Part shown: positions 1 through 6,051 of the stretch, piece after piece
Numbering within the stretch: the first letter of the stretch is position 1
Layout: the number at the start of each line of letters is the position of its first letter
Assembly (NCBI GenBank): GCA_945487985.1
Contig: CALYTX010000068.1
Coordinates: forward strand, 1 to 7,137
Direction of reading: 5' to 3'
Origin: an uncultured Verrucomicrobiota bacterium
Lineage (GTDB): Bacteria; Verrucomicrobiota; Kiritimatiellia; RFP12; UBA1067
Length of the DNA: 7,137 nucleotides
Position numbers and translations under genes: made by a program
The notes under the pieces: model-generated
What the model saw: the letters and a program-made list of their open reading frames with translations, nothing else
Told to the model about the DNA's origin: nothing
Database searches by the model: none

Positions 1-377
1 TCTATACGCTTTCTTCGCCGAAGGTCGCGGCGCTTGCGCTCAACGTCGATCCGAACTCGCTTTCGGTCGACGAGTCCGGCAGGCTGACGGTCGAATCCAA
101 GGTCGATTCGGTAACCGTCTCGTCCATCTCCATCGAGAACGGCAATGTCGTCATCGCTGTCGACGGCAGCCAGCAGGATGTCGACCAGAGCCTCTACGGC
201 GAAATCGCCACCGCCCCCGCCAAAGTCATCTGCAAGGTGTACGGCAAGGAGAGCCTCGATGGCGAATGGAACGAACTGGCGTCCGAAGAGATAACCATCG
301 GCGCGGGCGCAGCTTCGATCGAATTGCCCGAGGCGACCGGCTCGAGCGGATTCTACAAGGTTGTAATCGAACAGTAA
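1..377 (+). CDS. C-terminal end of a probable secreted/surface protein (5' partial)
   Basis: An open frame with codons starting at base 3 runs without interruption to the TAA at 375-377, giving about 124 residues. The start lies beyond the left edge. The visible part has many short beta-type stretches rich in V, S, T and D, and no membrane helix. The last ~50 residues contain VYGKESLDGEWNEL and end in SGFYKVVIEQ. This resembles the small beta-sandwich module that closes many large extracellular proteins of Verrucomicrobiota and Kiritimatiellae, typically with an 'SL..GEW..L' stretch followed by a terminal FY(K/R)V. That family link is from memory and the function of the whole protein cannot be read from this fragment. 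It ends only 6 bases before ackA and in the same frame, but nothing suggests a metabolic connection. Confidence 0.75.
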   Translation, partial: YTLSSPKVAALALNVDPNSLSVDESGRLTVESKVDSVTVSSISIENGNVVIAVDGSQQDVDQSLYGEIATAPAKVICKVYGKESLDGEWNELASEEITIGAGAASIELPEATGSSGFYKVVIEQ

Positions 378-383
378 AACAAA

Positions 384-1526
384 ATGCAAATGAAGAAGAA
401 AATCAGCAAAGTTCTCGTAATCAACTCGGGCTCGAGCTCGCTCAAGTACCAGCTCTTTGATATGGATAAGGGTCGGCGCATCGCCAAGGGGCTCGTCGAG
501 CGCATCGGCTGCGGCGGTCCTAAAGACCATACCGCCGCGCTCGACCAGGTGGTGGCCGACCTCGGCGATGCCGCCCGCGGCATCGATGCCATCGGCCATC
601 GCGTCCTTCACGGTGCGGAAGTCTTCAAGGATTCGGTCAAGGTTACCTCCGCCATCATGAAGAAGCTCGAAAAGCTCGTGAAGTTCGGTCCGCTCCACAT
701 GCCCCCGAATCTCGGCGGCATCAAGGCTTGCGAGAAGATCTTCAAGGGGGTGCCCAACGTTGCGGTGTTCGACACGGCCTTCCATCAGACGATGCCCGAT
801 TGCGCGGCGATGTACGCGATCGATCCCAAGTACTATAAGAAGATGGGTATCCGCAAGTACGGTTTCCACGGCACTTCGCACAAGTTCATCGTGCAGGAAG
901 CCGCGAAGTTCCTCAAGAAGCCCGTGTCCAAGGTCAACCTCGTAACCTGTCACATGGGCAACGGTTCCTCGCTCTCGGCCGTCAAGAACGGCCAGTGCGT
1001 CGACACCTCAATGGGACTGACCCCGCTCGCGGGCATGGTCATGGGTACGCGTTGCGGCGATATCGACGCGGCGGCGGTCCTCTCCATCATGGAAGCCGAG
1101 AAGCTCACGCCCGCGCAGGCCGACAACCTCCTCAACAAGAAGTCGGGTCTCCTCGCGCTCACCGGTTCCTCTGACTGCCGCGACATTTGCGCGAAGGCGG
1201 CGAAGGGCGACAAGCAGGCCGAGCTGGCGCTTGAAATGCTCGCCTACCGCACCGCCTTCTATATCGGCGGCTACAACACCATCGTCGGCGGGGCGGACGC
1301 GATTGTCATGACTGGCGGCATCGGCGAGAATTCCACCGAAGTGCGCGAACGCATTATCGGGCGGCTCGGCGCGCTCGGCATCAAGCTTGACGCGGCCGCC
1401 AACCGCAAGTCGCACGGCGTGACGGCGGTTCTCTCGACCAAGGGCTCGAAAATCCCCGTCATCGTAATTCCCACCAACGAAGAACTCGCCATCGCCCAGG
1501 ATACAGTTGCGGTTCTCGCCCGATAA
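384..1526 (+). CDS. ackA: Acetate kinase
   Basis: Cytosolic enzyme catalysing acetyl phosphate + ADP <-> acetate + ATP, the last step of acetate fermentation with Pta. At 380 residues it is slightly shorter than the usual ~400; the region around residues 26-65 looks trimmed. The family signatures are all present: NSGSSSLKYQLF at 14-25, GHRVLHG at 71-77 (substrate arginine R73), FDTAFHQT at 129-136 (catalytic aspartate D130), GFHGTSH at 160-166 (H162), HMGNGSS at 190-196, MGTRCGDID at 220-228 (catalytic arginine R223), GGIGENS at 311-317 and TNEELAIA at 364-371 (metal-binding glutamate). It should therefore be active. The start is uncertain: ATG at 384 or ATG at 390 (giving MKKKISKVLVIN) are both possible, and neither has a clear Shine-Dalgarno sequence. 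Translation may depend on coupling to the upstream gene, which stops at 377. pta follows after 18 bases. Confidence 0.97.
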   Translation: MQMKKKISKVLVINSGSSSLKYQLFDMDKGRRIAKGLVERIGCGGPKDHTAALDQVVADLGDAARGIDAIGHRVLHGAEVFKDSVKVTSAIMKKLEKLVKFGPLHMPPNLGGIKACEKIFKGVPNVAVFDTAFHQTMPDCAAMYAIDPKYYKKMGIRKYGFHGTSHKFIVQEAAKFLKKPVSKVNLVTCHMGNGSSLSAVKNGQCVDTSMGLTPLAGMVMGTRCGDIDAAAVLSIMEAEKLTPAQADNLLNKKSGLLALTGSSDCRDICAKAAKGDKQAELALEMLAYRTAFYIGGYNTIVGGADAIVMTGGIGENSTEVRERIIGRLGALGIKLDAAANRKSHGVTAVLSTKGSKIPVIVIPTNEELAIAQDTVAVLAR

Positions 1527-1533
1527 AAGGAAG
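1525..1533 (+). promoter_or_regulatory. Ribosome binding site of pta
   Basis: The purine stretch AAAAGGAAG overlaps the ackA stop codon and lies about 11 bases before the ATG at 1545. The spacing is somewhat long, but this is the only Shine-Dalgarno-like sequence in the ackA-pta gap, and it supports 1545 as the start. Confidence 0.55.
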
Positions 1534-1544
1534 CGTGTGCAAAT

Positions 1545-2582
1545 ATGAATGCAATTAAAGCCATTATCGAAAAAGCTTCGAAACTGAATGGCACGGTTGT
1601 TCTTCCCGAAGGGATGGACCCCCGCGTCATCACCGCCGCGTGCGCGTGCGTCACGCGCGGAATCTGCACGCCCGTCGTGCTCGGCACGGCCGATGAAATC
1701 GCCCACGCAGAAGTCGCCGCGGGCTTGCGCCTTGCAGACAAAGGCATCAAGACGATTGACTACACCCAGGGCGACGACGAACTCGAGCAGGCCTACTTCG
1801 AGGCGTGGAACGCCAAGGAGGCGAAAAAGCCCGCCGAAAAGCAAAAGCCTATCGATCTTGAAACCGCCCGCAAGACGCTGCGCACCAAGCGCATCTATTT
1901 CGGCGGCATGATGGTTCGCCTTGGTCGCGTGGACGGACTCGTCGCCGGGTCGATCGCATCGACGGGCGATATGCTGCGCGCGGCGTTCCACACCCTCGGC
2001 ACCCAGAAGGGCGTGAAGACGGCGAGTTCGTGCTTTATCATGGATCTCAAAGAGCCGACCCCCGCAGGCGACGGTGTAGTCGCCTTCGGCGATTGCGCCG
2101 TGATCCCCAACCCCACGGCCGAACAGCTCGTCGATATCGGCCTGGCGACCGCCGCCACCTACCGCGAGTTGACCGGCAACGAGCCGCGGGTCGCGTATCT
2201 GTCGTTTTCCACCAAGGGATCCGCAGCCGGCGAACTGGTCGAGAAAGTCCAGCGCGCCGTGGCACTTGCCAAGCCGCGCTTCGCCGAGGCGGGCATCAGG
2301 ATGGACGGCGAAATGCAGTTCGACGCGGCGATGGTTCCCTCGGTGGGTGAACTCAAAAACCCCCACGGCGAAATCCAGGGTAACGCCAACGTCTTCATAT
2401 TCCCCGACCTCCAGGCCGGCAACATCGGCTACAAAATCGCCCAGCGCATCGGCGTGGCCACGGCCATCGGCCCGAATCTCCAGGGGCTTGCCAAGGCGAT
2501 GAACGATCTTTCGCGCGGATGCTCGGCGGAGGATATCGTCGGGACCATTTGCGTAACTCTGCTGCAGTCGGCAACGAAATAG
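1545..2582 (+). CDS. pta: Phosphate acetyltransferase (short form)
   Basis: Catalyses acetyl-CoA + phosphate <-> acetyl phosphate + CoA in the cytosol and feeds AckA. It has 345 residues, the size of the short Pta form with only the catalytic PTA_PTB domain; the N-terminal regulatory DRTGG/BioD-like part of long enterobacterial Pta is absent. Diagnostic stretches are VVLPEGMDPRV at 18-28, YFGGMMVRLGRVDGLVAGS at 118-136, SFSTKGSA at 220-227, DGEMQFDAAMVP at 254-265, FIFPDLQAGNIGYK at 284-297 and NDLSRGCSAEDIV at 320-332. S323, R324 and D330 line up with Ser309, Arg310 and Asp316 of the Methanosarcina enzyme. The usual KPVNDLSRG appears here as KAMNDLSRG. Phosphate butyryltransferase is the main alternative, but the C-terminal motif and the ackA neighbour favour Pta. 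The TAG stop at 2580-2582 is followed one base later by the kdsD ATG. Confidence 0.95.
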   Translation: MNAIKAIIEKASKLNGTVVLPEGMDPRVITAACACVTRGICTPVVLGTADEIAHAEVAAGLRLADKGIKTIDYTQGDDELEQAYFEAWNAKEAKKPAEKQKPIDLETARKTLRTKRIYFGGMMVRLGRVDGLVAGSIASTGDMLRAAFHTLGTQKGVKTASSCFIMDLKEPTPAGDGVVAFGDCAVIPNPTAEQLVDIGLATAATYRELTGNEPRVAYLSFSTKGSAAGELVEKVQRAVALAKPRFAEAGIRMDGEMQFDAAMVPSVGELKNPHGEIQGNANVFIFPDLQAGNIGYKIAQRIGVATAIGPNLQGLAKAMNDLSRGCSAEDIVGTICVTLLQSATK

Positions 2583-2583
2583 T

Positions 2584-3576
2584 ATGACGGAGAAAGAAAT
2601 GCTCGAGCGCGCACGCGAAGTCTTCGATATCGAAATCGAAGGGCTTCGCCGCACCCGTGAATCGTTAGGCGCAACGTTCGTTTCGGCAATTGCGATGATG
2701 CTCGAATGCGTCCGCGCCGAGGGCATCATCGTCGTGACCGGCGTGGGCAAGAACCTCGCAGTGGCCGAGAAGATGAGCGCGATTTTCGCCTCCACCGGCA
2801 CGCGCTCGATAGTGCTCAACCCCGTGCAGGCGATGCATGGCGATCTGGGAATGGTGGCTCCGCGCGACGTGCTCGTGGCGCTGTCGTTCTCTGGCGAGTC
2901 GGAGGAAATCTTGCGGCTTATCCCCGCCGTCCGCCGCCACGGATTGAAGGTGATTGGCATGACCGGACGCCCAGGTTCGGCGCTTGCGCGCTTGAGCGAC
3001 ATCCACCTCGAAATCCCCTGCGGCAAGGAAGCCTGCCCCTTTGGCATGGCGCCGACCAATTCCACCACCGCGACGATGGCGATGGGGGATGCGCTGGCGA
3101 TGGTGATGATCGACGCGATGAAATTCGATATTTCGAGCTACGCGATGAACCACCCCGCCGGCGCGATCGGCCGCGCGCTCGTGCTCAAAGTGTCCGACGT
3201 GATGCGCACGGGCGACCGTCTGGCGCTCGTCGAACCATCGGCAACGGTGATGGACGCGCTTATGGCCATGACGTGCGCGAAAAGCGGCGCGGCAGTGGTC
3301 TGCGGCGAGGATCGCAAGCTGCTGGGGATTTTCACCGACGGCGATTTCCGCCGGTGGATGAGCGAAAGCGGTGCGGCCGCTGCGGGCGGACTCGACGCCC
3401 CCATCTCCGGAGTGATGACCCGCTCGCCCATGTTTGTGCACGACGATATTTTCGCAAGTGAACTTTTGAAGGTGTTCGGGAAAAAGCAGATAGACGACCT
3501 GCCCGTCTGCGACAGCGACGGCCGGGTGGTCGGACTTGTCGATATCCAGGATTTGCCCAAGATGAAGGTTCTGTGA
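2584..3576 (+). CDS. kdsD: Arabinose-5-phosphate isomerase, KpsF/GutQ family (SIS + two CBS domains)
   Basis: Predicted to interconvert D-ribulose 5-phosphate and D-arabinose 5-phosphate, the entry step to Kdo for LPS. It has 330 residues against 328 for E. coli KdsD. A SIS domain fills roughly residues 35-195 and two CBS motifs lie at about 203-260 and 273-328. Shared landmarks are FASTGT at 68-73, HGDLGMV at 85-91, SGESEEI at 103-109, MTGRPGS at 126-132, KEACPFGMAPTNSTTAT at 148-164, NHPAGAIGR at 189-197 and IFTDGDFRR at 249-257. The E. coli catalytic residues K59, E111, E152 and H193 are all matched here (K56, E108, E149, H190). Local oddities are GVGKNL where E. coli has GMGKSG, and NPVQAMHG for HPGEAAHG. 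The ATG at 2584 follows the pta stop by one base; a second ATG at 2599 has a better ribosome binding site. No other Kdo genes are in the window. Confidence 0.9.
   Translation: MTEKEMLERAREVFDIEIEGLRRTRESLGATFVSAIAMMLECVRAEGIIVVTGVGKNLAVAEKMSAIFASTGTRSIVLNPVQAMHGDLGMVAPRDVLVALSFSGESEEILRLIPAVRRHGLKVIGMTGRPGSALARLSDIHLEIPCGKEACPFGMAPTNSTTATMAMGDALAMVMIDAMKFDISSYAMNHPAGAIGRALVLKVSDVMRTGDRLALVEPSATVMDALMAMTCAKSGAAVVCGEDRKLLGIFTDGDFRRWMSESGAAAAGGLDAPISGVMTRSPMFVHDDIFASELLKVFGKKQIDDLPVCDSDGRVVGLVDIQDLPKMKVL
2589..2593 (+). promoter_or_regulatory. Candidate ribosome binding site for an alternative kdsD start at 2599
   Basis: GGAGA lies five bases before an in-frame ATG at 2599, which would begin the protein at residue 6 (MLERAREVF). 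No Shine-Dalgarno sequence precedes the upstream ATG at 2584. Either start leaves the SIS domain complete. Confidence 0.45.
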
Positions 3577-3621
3577 AATTCTCCGCAGAGTAGCGGCGAC
3601 AATTCAGGAAAGGAAACAGCG
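3577..3621 (+). promoter_or_regulatory. Intergenic gap with strong double ribosome binding site before the pilus-like block
   Basis: This is the largest gap between genes in the window (45 bases). It ends in the purine-rich run AGGAAAGGAAA at 3606-3616, which offers two overlapping AGGAA cores about 5-11 bases before the ATG at 3622 and fixes that start well. A weak CCGC/GCGG hairpin at 3583-3596 has no following T run. No clear -35/-10 pair is visible, so whether transcription starts anew here is open. Confidence 0.6.
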
Positions 3622-4326
3622 ATGAACAAGACGATGCTCTTTACGGTGGCGGCACTCACGGCCGCAGTGGCGTTTTCCGCGCCCTCGTCCAGGAATTCGA
3701 AAAACGCCGCGGCATCCGCCGACGACGGCGCGGCGGGCAGCAAGGTGAAGGTCCGCGTCGACCAGTATCCGAAACTCGGACGCGCCTCGACGGCCATCGC
3801 CCCCTCGATTGGCGAATCGCCGATTGGGATGTGCTGGACCGGCAAGCCGCGCAGATGGATTGTTCTCGAGGCGAAGTACCAGACGTTCGACAGGTGCATC
3901 GACCAGCTTACTTTTACCTGGCACGTGCTTCTCGAAACGAAAACGGCCACGATCAATGACAAGGAAGGCCGTGCGAAGATACCTCCGTATTCCTACCTCA
4001 CGCAGACGGTAACCTATGCGAACATTCCGCGCGGAACCCATGCCGCGTCAGTCTGTGCCCATCCTTCGTTCCTTGAACAGTACGGCGAGCCCAAGGCAGT
4101 GGGGCTGGTAATCACCGATGCCAATGGTCAAGTCGTCGCTGGCAACAGTTTCAGCCAGATTCAGGGCGTGAAGGAAGGCAAGCTCTGGTGGGATGACGAG
4201 AAGATTATGGACAAGAAACAGAACAACGGCGAGCCGTTAGTCGAGCGTCGCATGGGTCTGGTCGATCGCTCCAAAACCGTCTGGGCAATTGTCAATCCCA
4301 ACGACTACGAATATGTCGCCCAATAA
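3622..4326 (+). CDS. Amuc_1102-like secreted pilus-associated protein
   Basis: 234 residues with an N-terminal signal peptide: K3, a hydrophobic core at about 5-18, and likely signal peptidase I cleavage near S19/A20. A small-residue linker (about 21-40) follows. No lipobox cysteine is present, so it is probably a soluble exported protein. The mature part is beta-rich, with strands near KVKVRVDQY (41-49), WIVLEAKYQTF (79-89), IDQLTFTWHVLLET (93-106), YLTQTVTYANI (125-135) and KAVGLVITDANGQVVAG (158-174), consistent with an immunoglobulin-like sandwich. It has three cysteines (C71, C92, C145). The assignment to the Amuc_1102 pilus-like family of Akkermansia rests on remembered similarity, the signal peptide and fold pattern, and above all its place directly before a PilM-like and an Amuc_1100-like gene. 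The family's exact role is not established. The strong ribosome binding site suggests good expression. The sequence alone would otherwise be 'hypothetical exported protein'. Confidence 0.7.
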   Translation: MNKTMLFTVAALTAAVAFSAPSSRNSKNAAASADDGAAGSKVKVRVDQYPKLGRASTAIAPSIGESPIGMCWTGKPRRWIVLEAKYQTFDRCIDQLTFTWHVLLETKTATINDKEGRAKIPPYSYLTQTVTYANIPRGTHAASVCAHPSFLEQYGEPKAVGLVITDANGQVVAGNSFSQIQGVKEGKLWWDDEKIMDKKQNNGEPLVERRMGLVDRSKTVWAIVNPNDYEYVAQ

Positions 4327-4330
4327 GGAA
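4324..4330 (+). promoter_or_regulatory. Ribosome binding site of pilM-like gene, overlapping the preceding stop
   Basis: TAAGGAA combines the stop codon of the preceding gene (4324-4326) with an AGGA core, about 8 bases before the ATG at 4339. It supports this start and suggests translational coupling of the two genes. Confidence 0.65.
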
Positions 4331-4338
4331 CCTTTCCC

Positions 4339-6051
4339 ATGGCCAAAAAGTTTCTAACGCTAAACATCGGATCGGCGACGATTGAGCTGGCCGAATACGA
4401 GTCTGAAGGGCAGTCGCTTTCACTCGTCAATTACGGCATGGCCGCGCTGGCCGCTCCGCTCGATTCCGGCAATGCCGCGACCGTGCTTGCGCCGGCGTTG
4501 CTGGAAATAGTGCGCGAAAAAGGCATTCACCCAGGCAAGGTTGCCATCGCCCTTTCCAGCCAGATGGTGTTCCCGCGCCTGGCGGTGATTCCCTTCGCCG
4601 GAAACGACCAAGCGAAGTTTAATCAGCGCGTCCGCTACGAAATCGAGCAGAACATTCCCTTTCCGATCGATGAATTGGTTTGCGACAGCCATGTTCTCGG
4701 CGAGACGGAGAACGGCGATATGGCCGTGGCGATCGTCGCGGCCAAAACCGAGCAGGTTGAGGCGGTCACCGGCGCGGTGCAGGCTGCGGGTTTCACGCCC
4801 GAAATCGTCGATTTCTCGGCTCTGGCGGTCACCAACGCACTCAAGGCCAATCGCGGCGACGAAGGGTGCGTTGCGCTGTTGGACATCGGCGCGAAAACCT
4901 CCTCGCTCGTTATTATGGAGGGCGAAAAACTCTATACCCGTTCGATAACTATCGCCGGCAATACGATTACGAAGGAAATCGCCCAGGCTCTCGGCTGCAC
5001 GCTCGACGAGGCCGAGTCGATCAAGCACGAAAGCGCCTACGTTTCGATGGGTGGCGTAACCGAGGACGAAGACGAAACGCTCGACCGCATCTCCAAGGTC
5101 TGCCGCGCGGTGCTGGTTCGCATCCATGCGGAAATCTCGCGTTCGATCAATTTCTACCGCAGTCAGCAGGGCGGCGGCGTGCCGGTGAAACTCTATCTCA
5201 CGGGCGGCTCGGCGCTGCTGCCGCAGCTCGACGAGTTCTTCCGCGATTCACTTAATATCGAGGTCGAGTTCCTCAACCCCTTCGAGACCATCGGCACGGG
5301 CGGCGCGGTCGACGCGCAGGCGCTTGAAACCGACGCGGCGTTTCTCGCCGCTACGGCGGGGCTCGCGTTGCATGCCGCCGGAACGGCCGCCTTCGCCGTC
5401 AATCTCATGCCCGCCTCGCTGCTGGCCGCACGCGCGGAGGTCAAGCGCATTCCCTTCGTCGCGGCCGGTTCGGCGGCGTTCGTTGGCGCGCTCGTTGCGG
5501 CGCTGGTGGCCGTCAACCACCAGAGCGCGGCGGAAAGGGTTCGCTGCGATGCGATCGACGGGATGGTGCAGGAATTGCAGTCGTATCAGCAGCGGATTGA
5601 AAAGGCCGCCGCCGCCGCCGAAGACCGCGAGCGTGCCGCCGGCGAGTTGAAAGCGCTCATCAACCGCCGCACCGCGCTGGGCTCGCGAGTCAACGCCGTC
5701 TGCCAGGCGCTGGGGAATGAGTTGTGGATTGAAAAATGGGAGCAGTTGCGGAAAACCGTTTCCGTGCCGGCGCCGGAGACGAAGACCGTGCGCGGCCGCA
5801 AGGCCGAGCCGGCTGTGGCCGAAGTCAACGTCTGCCGGGTGACGATTCGCGGCTGGAAGGACGATATTGAGTCGTTCGTCAAGCGGGCTGCCTCCGCCGG
5901 CGAGGAAGGTCAAACCGCTTCGATGATCGTCGCGGCGAAACTGCGCGGCGATTCGGCCATCGTCGGCGATTCGGTCAAGGTTGTCGAGTCGTCCGACTTC
6001 GGCAAGGACGGTTGCGTTGAACAGTTTGTAGTGGAGATGCAGTTCAAATGA
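4339..6051 (+). CDS. pilM: PilM-like actin-fold protein fused to a PilN-like membrane segment (Amuc_1101-like)
   Basis: 570 residues, far longer than a stand-alone PilM (~350). Residues 1-345 form the PilM/FtsA-type actin-like ATPase domain: phosphate-1 motif LNIGSATIELAE (8-19), the PilM hallmark YEIEQNIPFPIDEL (100-113), phosphate-2 LLDIGAKTSSLVI (180-192), TRSITIAGNTITKEIA (200-215) and the adenosine motif LYLTGGSALLPQLDEFF (286-302). Residues 355-570 look like PilN: NLMP then a short basic stretch (R365-R370), one transmembrane helix at ~372-392, a coiled coil at ~396-445 including AAAAA at 423-427, and a C-terminal alpha/beta domain. That domain contains a basic linker TKTVRGRKAE (481-490). 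In type IV pili, cytosolic PilM binds the PilN N-terminus and PilN/PilO form periplasmic dimers; here the two are covalently joined. By neighbourhood it corresponds to Akkermansia Amuc_1101. Its TGA stop overlaps the next ATG (ATGA). Confidence 0.88.
   Translation: MAKKFLTLNIGSATIELAEYESEGQSLSLVNYGMAALAAPLDSGNAATVLAPALLEIVREKGIHPGKVAIALSSQMVFPRLAVIPFAGNDQAKFNQRVRYEIEQNIPFPIDELVCDSHVLGETENGDMAVAIVAAKTEQVEAVTGAVQAAGFTPEIVDFSALAVTNALKANRGDEGCVALLDIGAKTSSLVIMEGEKLYTRSITIAGNTITKEIAQALGCTLDEAESIKHESAYVSMGGVTEDEDETLDRISKVCRAVLVRIHAEISRSINFYRSQQGGGVPVKLYLTGGSALLPQLDEFFRDSLNIEVEFLNPFETIGTGGAVDAQALETDAAFLAATAGLALHAAGTAAFAVNLMPASLLAARAEVKRIPFVAAGSAAFVGALVAALVAVNHQSAAERVRCDAIDGMVQELQSYQQRIEKAAAAAEDRERAAGELKALINRRTALGSRVNAVCQALGNELWIEKWEQLRKTVSVPAPETKTVRGRKAEPAVAEVNVCRVTIRGWKDDIESFVKRAASAGEEGQTASMIVAAKLRGDSAIVGDSVKVVESSDFGKDGCVEQFVVEMQFK
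5605..5619 (+). repeat. (GCC)5 trinucleotide run
   Basis: Five perfect GCC codons encode A423-A427 in the coiled-coil part of the PilM-PilN-like protein. The run is in frame, so length changes would add or remove alanines without a frameshift. It is short and may simply reflect GC-rich alanine coding. Confidence 0.6.
6033..6051 (+). promoter_or_regulatory. Translation start region of the Amuc_1100-like gene with ATGA stop-start overlap
   Basis: GGAGA at 6033-6037, inside the end of the pilM-like gene, lies about 10 bases before the ATG at 6048. That ATG shares bases with the TGA stop at 6049-6051. The overlap points to translational coupling and matched production of the two proteins. Confidence 0.65.

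Noticed and set aside
362..367. TGTAAT as a -10 box for ackA
   Set aside because: No acceptable -35 hexamer is found about 17 bases upstream, and the match lies within the coding end of the preceding gene. A single hexamer match is expected by chance.
1008..3068. Long open frame of 686 codons on the minus strand
   Set aside because: It lies antisense to ackA, pta and kdsD, all of which have full family motifs. Its product is rich in R, H, A and G, as expected for a shadow frame of GC-rich coding DNA, and it has no recognisable domain.
3583..3596. CCGC/GCGG hairpin after kdsD as a terminator
   Set aside because: The stem is only four pairs with a six-base loop, and no T run follows it. It is too weak to call a terminator.
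4420..5913. Minus-strand open frames at 4420-5127 and 5248-5913
   Set aside because: Both are antisense to the pilM-like gene and show low-complexity R/G/A/H composition without motifs or a ribosome binding site.
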